Source of the DNA: Solidesulfovibrio sp.
GTDB taxonomy: Bacteria > Desulfobacterota > Desulfovibrionia > Desulfovibrionales > Desulfovibrionaceae
Length of the DNA stretch: 64,000 nucleotides
Direction of reading: 5' to 3'
NCBI RefSeq assembly: GCF_038562415.1
Contig: NZ_JBCFBA010000024.1
Location: forward strand, 1 to 64,000
Below are positions 24,584 to 34,409 of the stretch, one piece after another. A program made the position numbers and the translations under genes. Below the pieces are notes generated by a model. It was not told where the DNA came from and ran no database searches. It saw only the letters and a list, made by a program, of their open reading frames with translations. Within the stretch, counting starts at the first letter, position 1, and each line of letters starts with the position of its first letter.

Positions 24584-25426
24584 TTACGTCTCGCCCCAGG
24601 CCTTGCGGCTGCGGGCGATCTTCTGGCGCACCTGCCCCCAGGTCCCGGCGGTCAGGAACGAGTCGCGCCATTTTTCCAGGAAAAGGTCGTACAGGGCGCG
24701 CGGCACGGTGAACGTCATTTCGTCGGGCCGCATCCACTTGCGGGCCGAGGGGTCGCCGCAGCCGAGCACCGCCCGCAACCGGCCCGTGGCCAGGTAGTAC
24801 AGCGGCCAGCTCACCAGGAAGCCGCACCCGGCGCCGAACGGCGCGGCCACCGCCTCCAGGTCGTCCGTGACGAAGGCGGCCAGGTTGGCCAGGCCGGTGA
24901 GCACCTCGCCCCGGGCGAAAAAGGTGACGAGTTCCGGCGGGGCGTCGGCCGGGCATCGCGACAGGGGCTCCATGACGCAGTACCGGGCCGGGGCCGGCCG
25001 GGGCGGGATGTCGGTGAAAAAGCGCCTGGCCGCCGCCGGCGAGGGCAGGTAGCGCTCGCCGGCCACGGGCGTGCCCGGGATGCCCGTGGACACGTAGCAG
25101 GTGATGAAATCGAGCTGGGGCGCGTGAAAACCCAGGTAGAACGAGCCGCCGGGGCAGCCGTAGCGGGCGGCCTCGAAGACGGCGGCCGTGTTTTTCTTGC
25201 GGGCCAGCCACAGCTTGCCCATGACGCAGGAAAATTTTTCCCAGACCTCGGTCCAGGGGATCGTTCCGGCCCGCTCTCCCTCGATGGACAGGGCCGGGCC
25301 GGGTTCGGGGGCGAGCCCCCCGGCCGGGGCCTGGTCGGCGTAGCGGATGCCGTAGGGCTCCTCGGACAGGCCCAGGGCTTCGTGCAAAGCCCGGGCTTCA
25401 GCGGTCGCAATCGACGATGCGGACAT
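24584..25426 (-). CDS. DUF169 family protein
   Basis: A 280-residue cytoplasmic protein matching the DUF169 family. Recognisable pieces are EEPYGIRYADQ near the start, RYGCPGGSFYLGF, a mid-region of small-residue loops (VTFFARGEVLTGLANLA) and GCGFLVSWPLYYLATGR near the end. The role of the family is not firmly established; members are common in anaerobes, and the Cys- and Gly-rich loop could bind a cofactor. The ATG at 25426 follows GGAGGAG. It overlaps the upstream membrane-protein gene by 29 bases. A hairpin (GTCAGGA with TCCTGAC, 24492-24516) lies past its stop and may help end transcription. Confidence 0.8.
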   Translation of the reverse strand: MSASSIATAEARALHEALGLSEEPYGIRYADQAPAGGLAPEPGPALSIEGERAGTIPWTEVWEKFSCVMGKLWLARKKNTAAVFEAARYGCPGGSFYLGFHAPQLDFITCYVSTGIPGTPVAGERYLPSPAAARRFFTDIPPRPAPARYCVMEPLSRCPADAPPELVTFFARGEVLTGLANLAAFVTDDLEAVAAPFGAGCGFLVSWPLYYLATGRLRAVLGCGDPSARKWMRPDEMTFTVPRALYDLFLEKWRDSFLTAGTWGQVRQKIARSRKAWGET

Positions 25427-25931
25427 TGCGGATCTCCTCCCGGCCGGGCCGGGCGCGCGGGGAGCGCGCGGTGCAGGTGCGGCGGAAAGCCAAAAAGCTT
25501 TTTTTGAGGAATTTCGGTGTGAACAGATGCCGCGGCGCGGTCTGCCAGCCGTCGGGCAGCAGGTGGTGCCAGCGGTAGCCCAGGGCGTGGTAATGCGCGT
25601 CGGCCTCGCGGCGAAGCCCCGCGTCTCCGGCGGCGCACATGGCCGCGTCGCGCTGGCAGCGCGAGGCGGCCATGGCGTCGAAGATCCGCCGGTCGAAGCC
25701 GCGCCGGGCAAGCAACCGCCGCACGCGCCGGTACTCGGCCTGACGCGACAGGGCGTCGGCAAAGGCCAGAATCGCGCCCCCCAGGGACCCGGCGGCCAGC
25801 AGATACACGGCCAGACGGGGCAGGACATGGGCCTTGACGAGGAAAAACAGGGCCGCCACGCACAACACGGCGGTCACGAGCAACGGCAGGGGAGCCGCGG
25901 AAAAAAGACGGACGGCGGGAAGCGGCGCCAT
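25398..25931 (-). CDS. Small membrane protein with basic tail
   Basis: A 177-residue protein not recognised. Two hydrophobic segments lie at about residues 12-32 and 38-58 (LLVTAVLCVAALFFLV, LAVYLLAAGSLGGAIL). A cytoplasmic Arg- and Ala-rich domain follows (RRVRRLLARRGFDRRIFDAM) with a WHHLLPDGW motif. The ATG at 25931 was preferred to a TTG three codons earlier. Its end overlaps the DUF169 gene by 29 bases, so the two are probably co-transcribed and may act together at the membrane. Confidence 0.65.
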   Translation of the reverse strand: MAPLPAVRLFSAAPLPLLVTAVLCVAALFFLVKAHVLPRLAVYLLAAGSLGGAILAFADALSRQAEYRRVRRLLARRGFDRRIFDAMAASRCQRDAAMCAAGDAGLRREADAHYHALGYRWHHLLPDGWQTAPRHLFTPKFLKKSFLAFRRTCTARSPRARPGREEIRNVRIVDCDR

Positions 25932-26050
25932 GGCGGTCAAGGGTTGCCCGGGCGGCGGCCCCTTGTCAATGCGGTGCCGGGCGGACGGTTTCCGGGCTTG
26001 ACAGAAGCCGTTTTTCGGACAGGATACGCCACGACCCAGGGAGGTGGGCC

Positions 26051-26515
26051 ATGAACCGATGGGGCATGGGCACGATGCTGTATCGCGGGACGATCCTCTA
26101 TGCCCTGTTGGCGATGTTTTACGACACGATCCTCATCGCCCATTTCTGCGACAGGCTCGTGCCCGAGCGGCTGGCCCTGGCCGTGGGCGGGACGCTCGTC
26201 CTGCTGGGCCTGGTCGTCTACGCCCTGGGGGTGTTCGCGGTCTACGAGGCCGTGGACGCCAGACAGTTGGCCACGCGCGGCATTTACGCCGTGCTGCGCC
26301 ACCCGCTCTACGCCGCCTGGGTCTGGTGCATCGTGCCGGGGCTGGCCCTGCTCCAGGGCACGCTTTTAACCCTGGGCGCGCCGGTGGTGGCCGCGATCTT
26401 CTACCGGCTGTGCATCCCCCACGAGGAGGCCCATCTGCGCCGGACCTTCGGCGAGGCCTACGACCGCTACCGGGACCGCGTGGGCGGCATCGTGCCGCGT
26501 TTCGGCCGGACATGA
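26051..26515 (+). CDS. Isoprenylcysteine methyltransferase-like protein
   Basis: A 154-residue integral membrane protein of the ICMT/PEMT methyltransferase superfamily. Three to four hydrophobic segments are followed by the hallmark pattern TRGIYAVLRHPLYAA and a C-terminal EEAHLRRTFGEAYDRY with RVGGIVPRF. In bacteria such proteins methylate lipids or other small membrane substrates using S-adenosylmethionine; true isoprenylcysteine substrates are unlikely. The start ATG 26051 has GGGAGG upstream. It is followed after 52 bases by a CgeB-like glycosyltransferase on the same strand. Confidence 0.85.
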   Translation: MNRWGMGTMLYRGTILYALLAMFYDTILIAHFCDRLVPERLALAVGGTLVLLGLVVYALGVFAVYEAVDARQLATRGIYAVLRHPLYAAWVWCIVPGLALLQGTLLTLGAPVVAAIFYRLCIPHEEAHLRRTFGEAYDRYRDRVGGIVPRFGRT

Positions 26516-26567
26516 GGCGGCGTCGGTCCACGAATCGTGGAGCAATTCCGGGAAAGAGGCCCCTTGC

Positions 26568-28037
26568 ATGGAACAGCGCCGCGTCCGGCCGCGCCTGACC
26601 GATTCCCTGGGCTTTGAGCGGACCCTGGCCGACGGCCACGAGGCGGTTGCCCTGCCCGGCGGCCGGGACTGGCTGCTGCTGGGCCTCGGCCCGGACCCCC
26701 GGGGGCTGGCGGCGCGCCTGCCGGCCGAGGCGGCCGTTCGTTTCGTGGAGAGCCCGGATTTTTTCGACCGCGCCGGCCCGGACTGGCGGGCGGCCATTCC
26801 GTCCGCCTGGCGGCGGGTGACGGCCTTCGATCCCCTGGCCCCGGTCAACATCCTGGCCTATCGCCAGGCCCTGGAGCTTTTTCCGGACTTCTGGGCGCCG
26901 GTGCGGGCCGGCCTGCTGCTGCCGCGCCCGGCCGGGGCGCCCGCCGCCACGGTCCTTGTGCCCGACATCCCGGGCAGCCTGCTCTATCCGGCCCTGGCCC
27001 GGGCCTTCGCCCTGGAGGGGCTGGCCGTGCGGGCCGTCACCCGGGAGGGCTTGCTGGCCTGCCTGGAAACCGAGCGGCCCCGGCTCTTTTTTTCCGTCAA
27101 TTTCCAGGGCCTCGACCGCTTCGGCGAGGTCCAGGCCGTGCTGGCCCGGGCCGGGGTGCCCGTGGCCGTGTGGTGCGTGGACAATCCCTTCCACGTGCTT
27201 TCGGGAGTGCGCACGCCGGCCTGGCGCGACCTTCGCCTGTTCGTGACCGACGACTGGTTCGTGGCGCCGCTGCGTGACCACGGGGCCAGGTGCGTGGCCC
27301 ATCTGCCCCTGGCCGCGGACTGGGCCTTTTTCGAGGCCGTCCCGGACCGGCCCGAACTGGCCGAAAGCCTGCTGTTCGTCGGCCACAGCGCCTTTCCGGA
27401 CAAGGGCCGGTTTTTCGCCGGCCTGCGCCCGGACCCCGCCTTGTGGGCCGAGGCCCTGGCCATGCTCGAAGGCGGGCAGCGCCCCGATTACGGCTGGTGG
27501 GCGCACCGGTTGGGTGTCGCGGCGTTGTGGCCGGGCAAGGCGGCCCGGCGGGTGGGCATCGGGGCCGAGGAGGCGGGGCTTTTCTGGCGGCGGCTGGTCA
27601 TCGCCGAGGCGGCCCGCTTCGGCCGGCTGGCCGTGTGCGGCGACGCGGCCTGGCCGGGCCTGGTGGACGCGCCCTTTGCCGCGCTGGCCCCGGTGCCCTA
27701 CGGCGCGCCCCTGGCCGGCCTGTATGCCTCGGCCCGGGCCGTGGTCGGGGCGGTCAGCCCGCTTTTGCCCCACGGGCTCAGCCAGCGCCATTTCGACGTC
27801 TGGGCCGCCGGCGGCTGCCTGCTCACCGACGCCACGCCGGGGCTGGCGCTGTTTCCCGAGGAACTGACGCGCCCGGTCACCTACGCCCGGGCCAGCGACA
27901 TCGCCGGCCTGGCCCGGGAGGTGGAACGGGGCCGCGACGGCCTGGTCGCCGCCTGGCGGGAACTGATCGCCGCCCGGCACACCTACCGCCACCGGGTCCG
28001 GTCCGTCCTGGAGTCGCTGGACGGGAACGCGGCCTGA
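26568..28037 (+). CDS. CgeB-like glycosyltransferase
   Basis: A 489-residue cytoplasmic protein resembling CgeB / DUF3880-type glycosyltransferases. The N-terminal half has ILAYRQALELFPDFWAPV and a Rossmann-like strand (LFFSVNFQGLDRFGEV). The middle has VAVWCVDNPFHVLSGV and LLFVGHSAFPDKGRFF. The C-terminal GT-B donor domain carries YASARAVVGAVSPLLPHG and SQRHFDVWAAGGCLLTDA, where the glycine-rich turn replaces the usual EX7E site. Such proteins often glycosylate spore coats, flagellins or polysaccharides. It converges on the HDOD gene with a one-base gap over the palindrome GCCTGAATCAGGC, which may end transcription in both directions. Confidence 0.82.
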   Translation: MEQRRVRPRLTDSLGFERTLADGHEAVALPGGRDWLLLGLGPDPRGLAARLPAEAAVRFVESPDFFDRAGPDWRAAIPSAWRRVTAFDPLAPVNILAYRQALELFPDFWAPVRAGLLLPRPAGAPAATVLVPDIPGSLLYPALARAFALEGLAVRAVTREGLLACLETERPRLFFSVNFQGLDRFGEVQAVLARAGVPVAVWCVDNPFHVLSGVRTPAWRDLRLFVTDDWFVAPLRDHGARCVAHLPLAADWAFFEAVPDRPELAESLLFVGHSAFPDKGRFFAGLRPDPALWAEALAMLEGGQRPDYGWWAHRLGVAALWPGKAARRVGIGAEEAGLFWRRLVIAEAARFGRLAVCGDAAWPGLVDAPFAALAPVPYGAPLAGLYASARAVVGAVSPLLPHGLSQRHFDVWAAGGCLLTDATPGLALFPEELTRPVTYARASDIAGLAREVERGRDGLVAAWRELIAARHTYRHRVRSVLESLDGNAA

Positions 28038-28038
28038 A

Positions 28039-29307
28039 TCAGGCTTCGTCGGGCAGAAACGACCTGGTGATGTCCTCGATGTGGACCATGGAGGCGGCCG
28101 TCACGTCGGGCAGCCGGTCCTGGGCCAGGCCCACGGCGCCCCAGGCGGCCGGGGACAGGGGCGGGGCGAAGATTTCGCCGCTGCTGCCCAGGCCCAGCGC
28201 CCCGGCGATGGCGTCGGCCACGTGCACCGTGGCCGGCAGGGGCATGGACAGGTGGGCCAGGCCGCCGTGGTGGTGGCGCACGGCCTTTTCCAGACTTTCG
28301 GGGAAGCGCCACTTGCGCAGGAGCATGCCGGCCAGGGTGGCGTGGTCGAAGCCGAGCAGCCGGCGCTCGGCCTCGCGCAACAGGATGCGTTCCAGGCGGG
28401 CGGTGGCCAGGACATGGGCGGCGTGGCGCGGCAGGTTGCGGTAGAGCACCAGCCGGCCCACGTCGTGCAGCAGCCCGGCCACGAACAGCCGCTCCACCTC
28501 GCCCCCGGCCTGGGGATCGGCCAGGGTCGAGGCGAACACGCCGCAGGCGATGCTGTGCTTCCAAAACGAACGCATGTCCACCAGGCCCCCGGGCAGGTCC
28601 TTGAACAGCGCGATGACGGAAATGCCCAGGGCCAGGGTGGTGAGCTGGCGGCTGCCCACGATGGTCACGGCCCGCGACAGGGTGTCGACCTTGACCGGAA
28701 AGCCGTAGAAGGCGCTGTTGACCAGCTTCAAGAGCTTGGTGGACAGGCTCGTGTCCTTGCCGATGGCCTCGGCGGCCTCCTTGGCCGTGCTGTGGGCGTC
28801 GTTTAGGACCTCGTTGATGCGCACGAACACGTCCGGCAGGGAGGTGAGCTTGGGATCGGACTCGATGAGCGCCATGGGGCCGGGCGGCGGCGTGTCCGGC
28901 ACGGGCGGCAGGGCCGGCTCGGGAATGGGCCCGGGCAGGGCCAGGGCGGCCGGCCCCCGGCGCGTCAGCAGCGGCACGGCCCGGCCCACGGCCAGGTCGA
29001 TCAGGGTGGCCATGGGCGGGAAGGTCGGATCGACATGGGCGAAGCGGGGCCGCAAGGCTTCGCGCGCGGCGTCGATGTCCGCGGCGGCGAAGGCCGTTTC
29101 GGGCGTCGATGCTTCGGGGGCGTTTTCCTCGGCCGGCGATTCCTCGTGGACCACGGCCGCCTCGACGTTCCAGACCGGAAAAAGCTGCAGGTGCCGCTGC
29201 GTCAAAACAATGTCCTGGGGCAGGAGCAACGCCCCGTCGCGGCGGCACAGGGGCTCGGCCAGCCGCATGCCGGCGGTAAGTTGCGAGAATGGCAGACGTC
29301 TTTTCAT
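28039..29307 (-). CDS. HDOD domain signalling protein
   Basis: A 422-residue cytoplasmic protein. Residues 1-60 open with MKRRLPFSQLTAGMRLAEPL, a segment often seen before HD-GYP-type domains. A Pro- and Ala-rich linker follows. Residues about 145-345 form an HDOD domain: LPDVFVRINEVLNDAHST, GKDTSLSTKLLKLVNSAFYG, AVTIVGSRQLTTLALG, FWKHSIACG and FVAGLLHDVGRLVLYR. The HD-like pair is present (LLHDVG), but the full HD-GYP signature is not, so c-di-GMP hydrolysis is not expected. HDOD proteins act as regulatory scaffolds in motility and chemosensory pathways. The ATG at 29307 was chosen over an earlier start that lacks family similarity. Confidence 0.88.
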   Translation of the reverse strand: MKRRLPFSQLTAGMRLAEPLCRRDGALLLPQDIVLTQRHLQLFPVWNVEAAVVHEESPAEENAPEASTPETAFAAADIDAAREALRPRFAHVDPTFPPMATLIDLAVGRAVPLLTRRGPAALALPGPIPEPALPPVPDTPPPGPMALIESDPKLTSLPDVFVRINEVLNDAHSTAKEAAEAIGKDTSLSTKLLKLVNSAFYGFPVKVDTLSRAVTIVGSRQLTTLALGISVIALFKDLPGGLVDMRSFWKHSIACGVFASTLADPQAGGEVERLFVAGLLHDVGRLVLYRNLPRHAAHVLATARLERILLREAERRLLGFDHATLAGMLLRKWRFPESLEKAVRHHHGGLAHLSMPLPATVHVADAIAGALGLGSSGEIFAPPLSPAAWGAVGLAQDRLPDVTAASMVHIEDITRSFLPDEA

Positions 29308-29514
29308 GCTTCGATCCCGGGAACGCACGGGTGGCCGATGGTGTCTTTAGCTTGGGTAGTACACGGAACAGTCGGGGAAATCGAGGAAAATCACTCGGCC
29401 AGGACCTTCCGTGACAGGGTTTTGCCCATTTTTTATGCAATGTCCGTGCCTTGCGTGCGCGGTACTGTACTTTTCCGGCGCCGCGGCTAGGATGCCGCCG
29501 GGAGCACGTCCATC

Positions 29515-30522
29515 ATGCCGCAACGCACACTCGCCGTGGTCGTCAGTCTCGACGTGGAGGAGGAAGGGCTTTTTTCCGGAGCCTACCCCCGAAGCGGCGC
29601 GGGCCTGACCAACATCCCGCTCTTGCGCCGCCTGGAGTTCCTTCCCCGGGAGCTCGGGCTGCCGCTGACCTGCCTGTGCGACTACCCGGTGCTGACCCAT
29701 GCCCCGAGCCTGGGGGTGCTGGAAGGCCTGCTGGGGCGATGCGGCGGCGAGCTCGGCGCCCATCTGCACCCCTGGAACACCCCGCCCTTTCCGGACATGC
29801 CCTGGCCCGAGCCCGTGTCCACGGCCGTGCTGCCCCTCGAGGCCTTCCGGGCCAAGCTGGAGACGCTCCAGGAGGCGGTCAGGGCCTTTTCGGGCCGGCG
29901 GGCCGTGTCCTTTCGCATGGGCCGGTGGAATCTCTTCAGGCGGGCCATGGCCGTGCTGCCCGAGGCGGGTTTCGTCGTCGATTCGAGCGTCGCCCCGCTG
30001 CGCCACGTGCCCGGCGGGCCGGATCACTTCCTGGCCCCGGCCGACCCCTACTGGCTGCGCCCGGCCGGGCCGCGAGGCGCCCGGCTCCTCGAAGCCCCGA
30101 CCACCCAGGTGCCGCTCGTGCCCGGCAGCGCCCCGGCCGTGGCCGCCCTGGCCGGGAGGCTGCCGGAAAAGGCCCGCGACGCGGTGCTCGCGGCCTTCAT
30201 GCGGACCATGGTCCTGGGGGTCAACCCGGTGTGGATGCCCGAGGCCACCATGCGCCTGGCCGTGCGGACCCATGTCCGCCGGGGCGGGCGGGCCGTGACG
30301 CTTTTCTGGCATTCCTCGGAACTGTTGCCCGGGGCCAGCCCGCATTTTCCGGACCAGGCCGCGGTGGACGCGTTCCTGAAAAAGGTCCGCCGCTTTGCCG
30401 ACTGGCTGCGGCGGACCTATGACGTGGCGGGGGTGACCCTGGGAGACCTGGCCGGACCGGCGTTCAATTGGCCGGATCGCAGCCCGGGGTCTCGTCGGCG
30501 TAGTACTCGGGATTGGGGCTAG
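29515..30522 (+). CDS. Polysaccharide deacetylase-like protein
   Basis: A 335-residue protein of the NodB/polysaccharide deacetylase superfamily. It starts [11 protein letters not shown], giving the first acidic metal ligand. The second motif region reads [14 protein letters not shown], with two histidines spaced as in the HxxxH motif, and the [15 protein letters not shown] segment matches the third motif region. It probably removes N-acetyl groups from a cell-surface sugar. It has no signal peptide, so the step would be cytoplasmic or the substrate lipid-linked. Its last 59 bases overlap the convergent GT2 gene. Confidence 0.78.
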   Translation: MPQRTLAVVVSLDVEEEGLFSGAYPRSGAGLTNIPLLRRLEFLPRELGLPLTCLCDYPVLTHAPSLGVLEGLLGRCGGELGAHLHPWNTPPFPDMPWPEPVSTAVLPLEAFRAKLETLQEAVRAFSGRRAVSFRMGRWNLFRRAMAVLPEAGFVVDSSVAPLRHVPGGPDHFLAPADPYWLRPAGPRGARLLEAPTTQVPLVPGSAPAVAALAGRLPEKARDAVLAAFMRTMVLGVNPVWMPEATMRLAVRTHVRRGGRAVTLFWHSSELLPGASPHFPDQAAVDAFLKKVRRFADWLRRTYDVAGVTLGDLAGPAFNWPDRSPGSRRRSTRDWG

Positions 30523-31276
30523 ACAGGCCGCGACCCTTCCCGTCGAAGATGGCGTACTGCTTGCGGCCCCACTTCTGCAGGCGGAACTGGAGCGACGTCT
30601 GCAACACCCCGAGGCCGTAGGTGCAGCTGCGCCGGAAGTTGATGGACGAGGCCTCCTCGAAGTACTTCGTCGGGCAGGAGACCTCGCCGATGCGGTAGCC
30701 GAAATAGATGGTCTGGGCCAGCATCTGGTTGTCGAAGACGAAGTCGTCGGAATTTTCCCAAAGCGGCAGGGCTTCGAGCACCTCGCGGGAAAAGGCCCGG
30801 TAGCCGGTATGGTATTCCGACAGCTTGGCGCCGAGCAGCAGGTTCTGCGAGGCGGTCAGGAAGCGGTTGGACACGTACTTGTACAGCGGCATGCCGCCGC
30901 GCAGCGCCGTGCCGCCGAGGATGCGCGAGGCGATCACCGCGTCGTACTCGCCGCAGGTCACCAGGTTGGCCATGGCCGGGATGATCTTCGGCGTGTACTG
31001 GTAGTCGGGGTGGACCATGATGACCACGTCGGCGCCGGTTTTGAGGGCCTCGGCGTAACAGGTCTTCTGGTTGCGGCCGTAGCCCCAGTTGCGGTGGTGG
31101 CGAAAGCAGCGCAGGCCGAGTTTCTGCGCCTGTTCGATGGTGTTGTCCCGGCTGCAGTCGTCGACGAGGATGACCTCGTCCACGATGTCCTTGGGCACTT
31201 CGGCGTACGTCCGTTCGAGGGTGGAGGCCGCGTTGTAGGCGGGCATGACCACCACCACTTTTTTTCCGTGCATCAT
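30464..31276 (-). CDS. GT2 family glycosyltransferase
   Basis: A 270-residue family 2 enzyme of the polyprenyl-phosphate-sugar synthase type. Motifs in order are [41 protein letters not shown], the metal-binding region [11 protein letters not shown], then [14 protein letters not shown] and [13 protein letters not shown]. No transmembrane domain follows, so it works as a soluble or peripheral enzyme and probably makes a lipid-linked sugar for the GT39-like enzyme encoded just upstream in the same direction (157-base gap). The start is ATG 31276; a second ATG one codon later is equally possible. Confidence 0.88.
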   Translation of the reverse strand: MMHGKKVVVVMPAYNAASTLERTYAEVPKDIVDEVILVDDCSRDNTIEQAQKLGLRCFRHHRNWGYGRNQKTCYAEALKTGADVVIMVHPDYQYTPKIIPAMANLVTCGEYDAVIASRILGGTALRGGMPLYKYVSNRFLTASQNLLLGAKLSEYHTGYRAFSREVLEALPLWENSDDFVFDNQMLAQTIYFGYRIGEVSCPTKYFEEASSINFRRSCTYGLGVLQTSLQFRLQKWGRKQYAIFDGKGRGLSSPNPEYYADETPGCDPAN

Positions 31277-31433
31277 GGGCGTGTTGCTCCAGGGGGGTCG
31301 CCGGATCGCGCGCGATCCGGCGGAGTGCGCCGCGCGGTGCGGGATGCGCGGCCAAACGTCGCACTAATCCCGAAATCGGGGTGTCTGTCAACCGTTGCCT
31401 GCCGCCTGCCGCGCCGGCGGCCGTCCCCGGCGG

Positions 31434-34409
31434 TCAGCGGCGTTCCCGCAGGCCGTCTCCGAGGGGCGGCGGCGCCAGGGTCGGCAACAGCCTGGCCGGC
31501 CCGTCGGGGCTGTCCGCCGTGAACGCCCCGGACGGCAGGGGCAGGCCGGCGAAGCCCGTGCCGGCCAGGCGCACGTCCAGGGTCATCGGGGTTCGCGGCG
31601 CGCTCCACAGCTGGGCTCCGCCGCCGGACAGGGCGAAGCGCAGATAGAGCCTGTCCGCCGGCCGGGGCAGGCGCACGTCGCGCACCATGCGCATGGCCCC
31701 GCCGTACCAGAAGAAATCGCCGACGCTACGCAGTTCCCCCAGGGGCAGGTAGGTCGCGCCGTCCGTGGAATAGGCGGCCGTGACGCGGTTGTGGCCGGTG
31801 TTGTCGGTGAGCACCCGGGGGTACCAGGCCAGGCGGAAGCCGGTGATGGGCGCGGCCTCCGGGCGGTCCGGCGAGGCGGCCACGGCGTAGGCGAGAAAGC
31901 AGGGCGCGTCCCCGGCGCAGGTGACGGCCGGCTCCCCGGGCACGGCGGCCAGGGCGTCGCCCAGGAACATCCCCTCGGCCAGTTCGGCCAGGGGGCGGTC
32001 GAAGGCCGGGGAAAAATGGAGCAGGCCCGTGCCGTCGTCGCGCAGCAGCAGCCGCGCGCCGTCCGGGCCGGATACCGGGAGCCGCAACGTGGACGGGCCG
32101 ATGCGTGCCGATTGGCCGGCCACGGGGCTCTCGGCCACCAGGCCCCGGGCCGTGACCGGACCGTCGAAACCGGGCAGGACCGTGCCCGCAACGGCGTTTA
32201 GGCCCGCGAAGGGGTGGCGCAGGTCCGGGTCGAAATAGCGCGCCCGGACGGCCCCGGTTTCGTCGGCCAGCGCGGCCACGGGGGCGTCGTCGGGGTAGGC
32301 CGCCACGTAAGCGTCCAGGTCCTCCCGGCCGCCCAGGCCGAGGTCGGGTTCGGGCCGGTCGGCGAAGCCGAACAGCGCCGCGCCGCCCAGGGCCTGCCCG
32401 GCCCGGCCCAGGCCCGGCAGGACGTGGGTGTTGGCGGCAATGGCCGCCGCCCGGCGCCGCCACAAGGGCGCGGCGTCCTCGGGCAGGCGCAGGTCCGCCG
32501 GCGGATCGAGGCGCAGGCCGGCGATTTCCAAAAAGCCGTCCACCCGGCCGGCCACGAGTTCCACGGCCAGGAAAACCAGCCCCGATGCCGGGTCCGGGGC
32601 CGGCAGGACGACCTCGCGGTCCAGCCGGGACTGGCCCGGGGGAAAATCCCGGGCCGTGGCCGTGGCCACGGGGGAAAGGGCGTCCACCGACGTCCCGGCC
32701 AGGATGGTGGCCCGGGATTCGGGCAATCCGGCCTTGCCCGGCCGCAGATCCAGGGTCACGGTCGCCCGGGCCTGGCCGGCCCGCGTGCCCGGCGGCACGG
32801 CGAAGGCGAAGACCGCCCGGCCGGGCCGCCGGCAATCGTAGAGGCCGAGGGTGGCGTAGCTCTGGTCCGGGGCCATGTTGTCGGCTCGGTACACGTCGGC
32901 GTAGAAACCCAGGCCGGTGAAATCCGCGGCGAAGGGCGCATCCAGGGGCAGGGGGGCGCGGTTGACCAGGCCGCCCTTGTCGATGTCGGCCCAGAAGGTT
33001 CGGCGCACCGGGACAAGCCCGGGCAGGGCGGGCTTGCCGGGCAGGTCGCCGGGGGAAAGGAAGAAGAAGCGGCGGTAGGCCCGGTCCGGAAGGCGCGCCG
33101 CCGTTTGAAAAACGCCGGGCAGGTACCAGTCGGCCACGATCTTGAGGTGCCGGTTTCGGTAATACAAAAGCCAGTCCACATTGTCGCGCGAAAGGGCCAG
33201 GTCGGCCAGCACGCTTTTGATGCTCGGGCTGTCGCGCTTGACGTAATACGGCAAGGCCTGGGCCATGGGCCAGCCGCAGGCCAGGCCACCAAGCACGGCC
33301 AGGACCGCCGGCGCGGCCCGGGGCAACCGCCGGGGCACCAGGGCCGTCAGGGCCTCGACGCCGCCGGCGGCCAGGTAGGCATAGAAAAAGAACAGGTTGA
33401 CCAGGTAGCGGATGGAGACGTGGATCTGCGTGGGCAGCGCGGCGGCCATGGCCAGGGCGCTGCCCGACCAGACGGCCAGGGCGGCCACGGCCCGCCACCG
33501 GCCCTGACGGAGATGGCGCAGGAGCCCGAGCAGGGCCAGCCCGCCGAGGATGGCCGGCCAGGGCTGGCCGGACTGGTCGTGCATGGCGGTGAAGGCCTTG
33601 AGCACGGCGAAAAAGCCGGCCGAGTCGAAGCGGTCGCCCGTGGGGCCGTCGGCCTGGATGGTGCGCACCTGGAAGAGGTGGCCGGGCAGCCAGGGGAGGT
33701 AGGCGAGAAGCACCAGGGCGGCGGCCAGGGCGGCCCGGCCGAGCAGGCGTCGGGCTCCGGCCCGGTCGTGGCGCCAGGTCAGGGCCGCCCGGCCGCAGAC
33801 GAGGCAGCCCTCGGCGAAAAACGTGGCCGAGGCCAGGTAGGAGGCATAGAACATGGCGGCATTGGCCAGGACGAAGCCGAGCCAGTCGCGGCGCCGGCCC
33901 GAGTCCATGGCCCGCAGCAGGAAAAAAAGCCCCAGCAGGGCGCACAGCAGGTACAGGGCGTAGGGCCTGGCCTCGCGGGAATAGTGGATGTGAAACAGCG
34001 CCACGGCGGTGATGGCCGCCCCGGCCAGGCCGGTTGTCCGGGAAAAAAGCCGCCGGCCGAGCAGCCAGACGGCCGGGATGGTCAGCGTGCCGGCGACGAG
34101 GCTCGGCAGCTTGACCGCCACGTCGTTGTGGCCGAAAAGCGCCAGGCTCGCGTGGACGAGCAAATGGAAAAGCGGCGGCGAGGAGTCGAGGCTCACGTCG
34201 CTTGGCCCCTGGAAGGCCAGCGACGGCAGCAAGTCGGCAAGGGGCCAGGCCGCCCGGCCAAGTGTCACGAATTCGTCCCACCACAGGCCCGTCACGTCCA
34301 CGGCGAAAAGGCGCAGGCCAAGGCCGAGGAGCGTGACGGCGCCGACCAGAAGCCCTTCCAGCCGGTCCGGCCGGCCCGGTCCGGGGACGGGGCGGGGAAA
34401 GCGGATCAT
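31434..34409 (-). CDS. Giant GT39-like glycosyltransferase
   Basis: A 991-residue protein. Residues 1-480 form a GT-C membrane module with about eleven hydrophobic segments and the acidic first-loop motif LWWDEFVTLGRAA, followed by HIHYSREARPYALY as in GT39/PMT enzymes. Residues about 480-991 form a large outer-face part with SYATLGLYDCRRPGRAVF and beta-rich stretches up to RLYLRFALSGGG, which look like carbohydrate-binding or F5/8-like modules. It would transfer a sugar from polyprenyl phosphate on the periplasmic side. The ATG at 34409 overlaps the Sel1-like gene's stop (ATGA). The length is about twice that of typical GT39 enzymes. Confidence 0.82.
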   Translation of the reverse strand: MIRFPRPVPGPGRPDRLEGLLVGAVTLLGLGLRLFAVDVTGLWWDEFVTLGRAAWPLADLLPSLAFQGPSDVSLDSSPPLFHLLVHASLALFGHNDVAVKLPSLVAGTLTIPAVWLLGRRLFSRTTGLAGAAITAVALFHIHYSREARPYALYLLCALLGLFFLLRAMDSGRRRDWLGFVLANAAMFYASYLASATFFAEGCLVCGRAALTWRHDRAGARRLLGRAALAAALVLLAYLPWLPGHLFQVRTIQADGPTGDRFDSAGFFAVLKAFTAMHDQSGQPWPAILGGLALLGLLRHLRQGRWRAVAALAVWSGSALAMAAALPTQIHVSIRYLVNLFFFYAYLAAGGVEALTALVPRRLPRAAPAVLAVLGGLACGWPMAQALPYYVKRDSPSIKSVLADLALSRDNVDWLLYYRNRHLKIVADWYLPGVFQTAARLPDRAYRRFFFLSPGDLPGKPALPGLVPVRRTFWADIDKGGLVNRAPLPLDAPFAADFTGLGFYADVYRADNMAPDQSYATLGLYDCRRPGRAVFAFAVPPGTRAGQARATVTLDLRPGKAGLPESRATILAGTSVDALSPVATATARDFPPGQSRLDREVVLPAPDPASGLVFLAVELVAGRVDGFLEIAGLRLDPPADLRLPEDAAPLWRRRAAAIAANTHVLPGLGRAGQALGGAALFGFADRPEPDLGLGGREDLDAYVAAYPDDAPVAALADETGAVRARYFDPDLRHPFAGLNAVAGTVLPGFDGPVTARGLVAESPVAGQSARIGPSTLRLPVSGPDGARLLLRDDGTGLLHFSPAFDRPLAELAEGMFLGDALAAVPGEPAVTCAGDAPCFLAYAVAASPDRPEAAPITGFRLAWYPRVLTDNTGHNRVTAAYSTDGATYLPLGELRSVGDFFWYGGAMRMVRDVRLPRPADRLYLRFALSGGGAQLWSAPRTPMTLDVRLAGTGFAGLPLPSGAFTADSPDGPARLLPTLAPPPLGDGLRERR

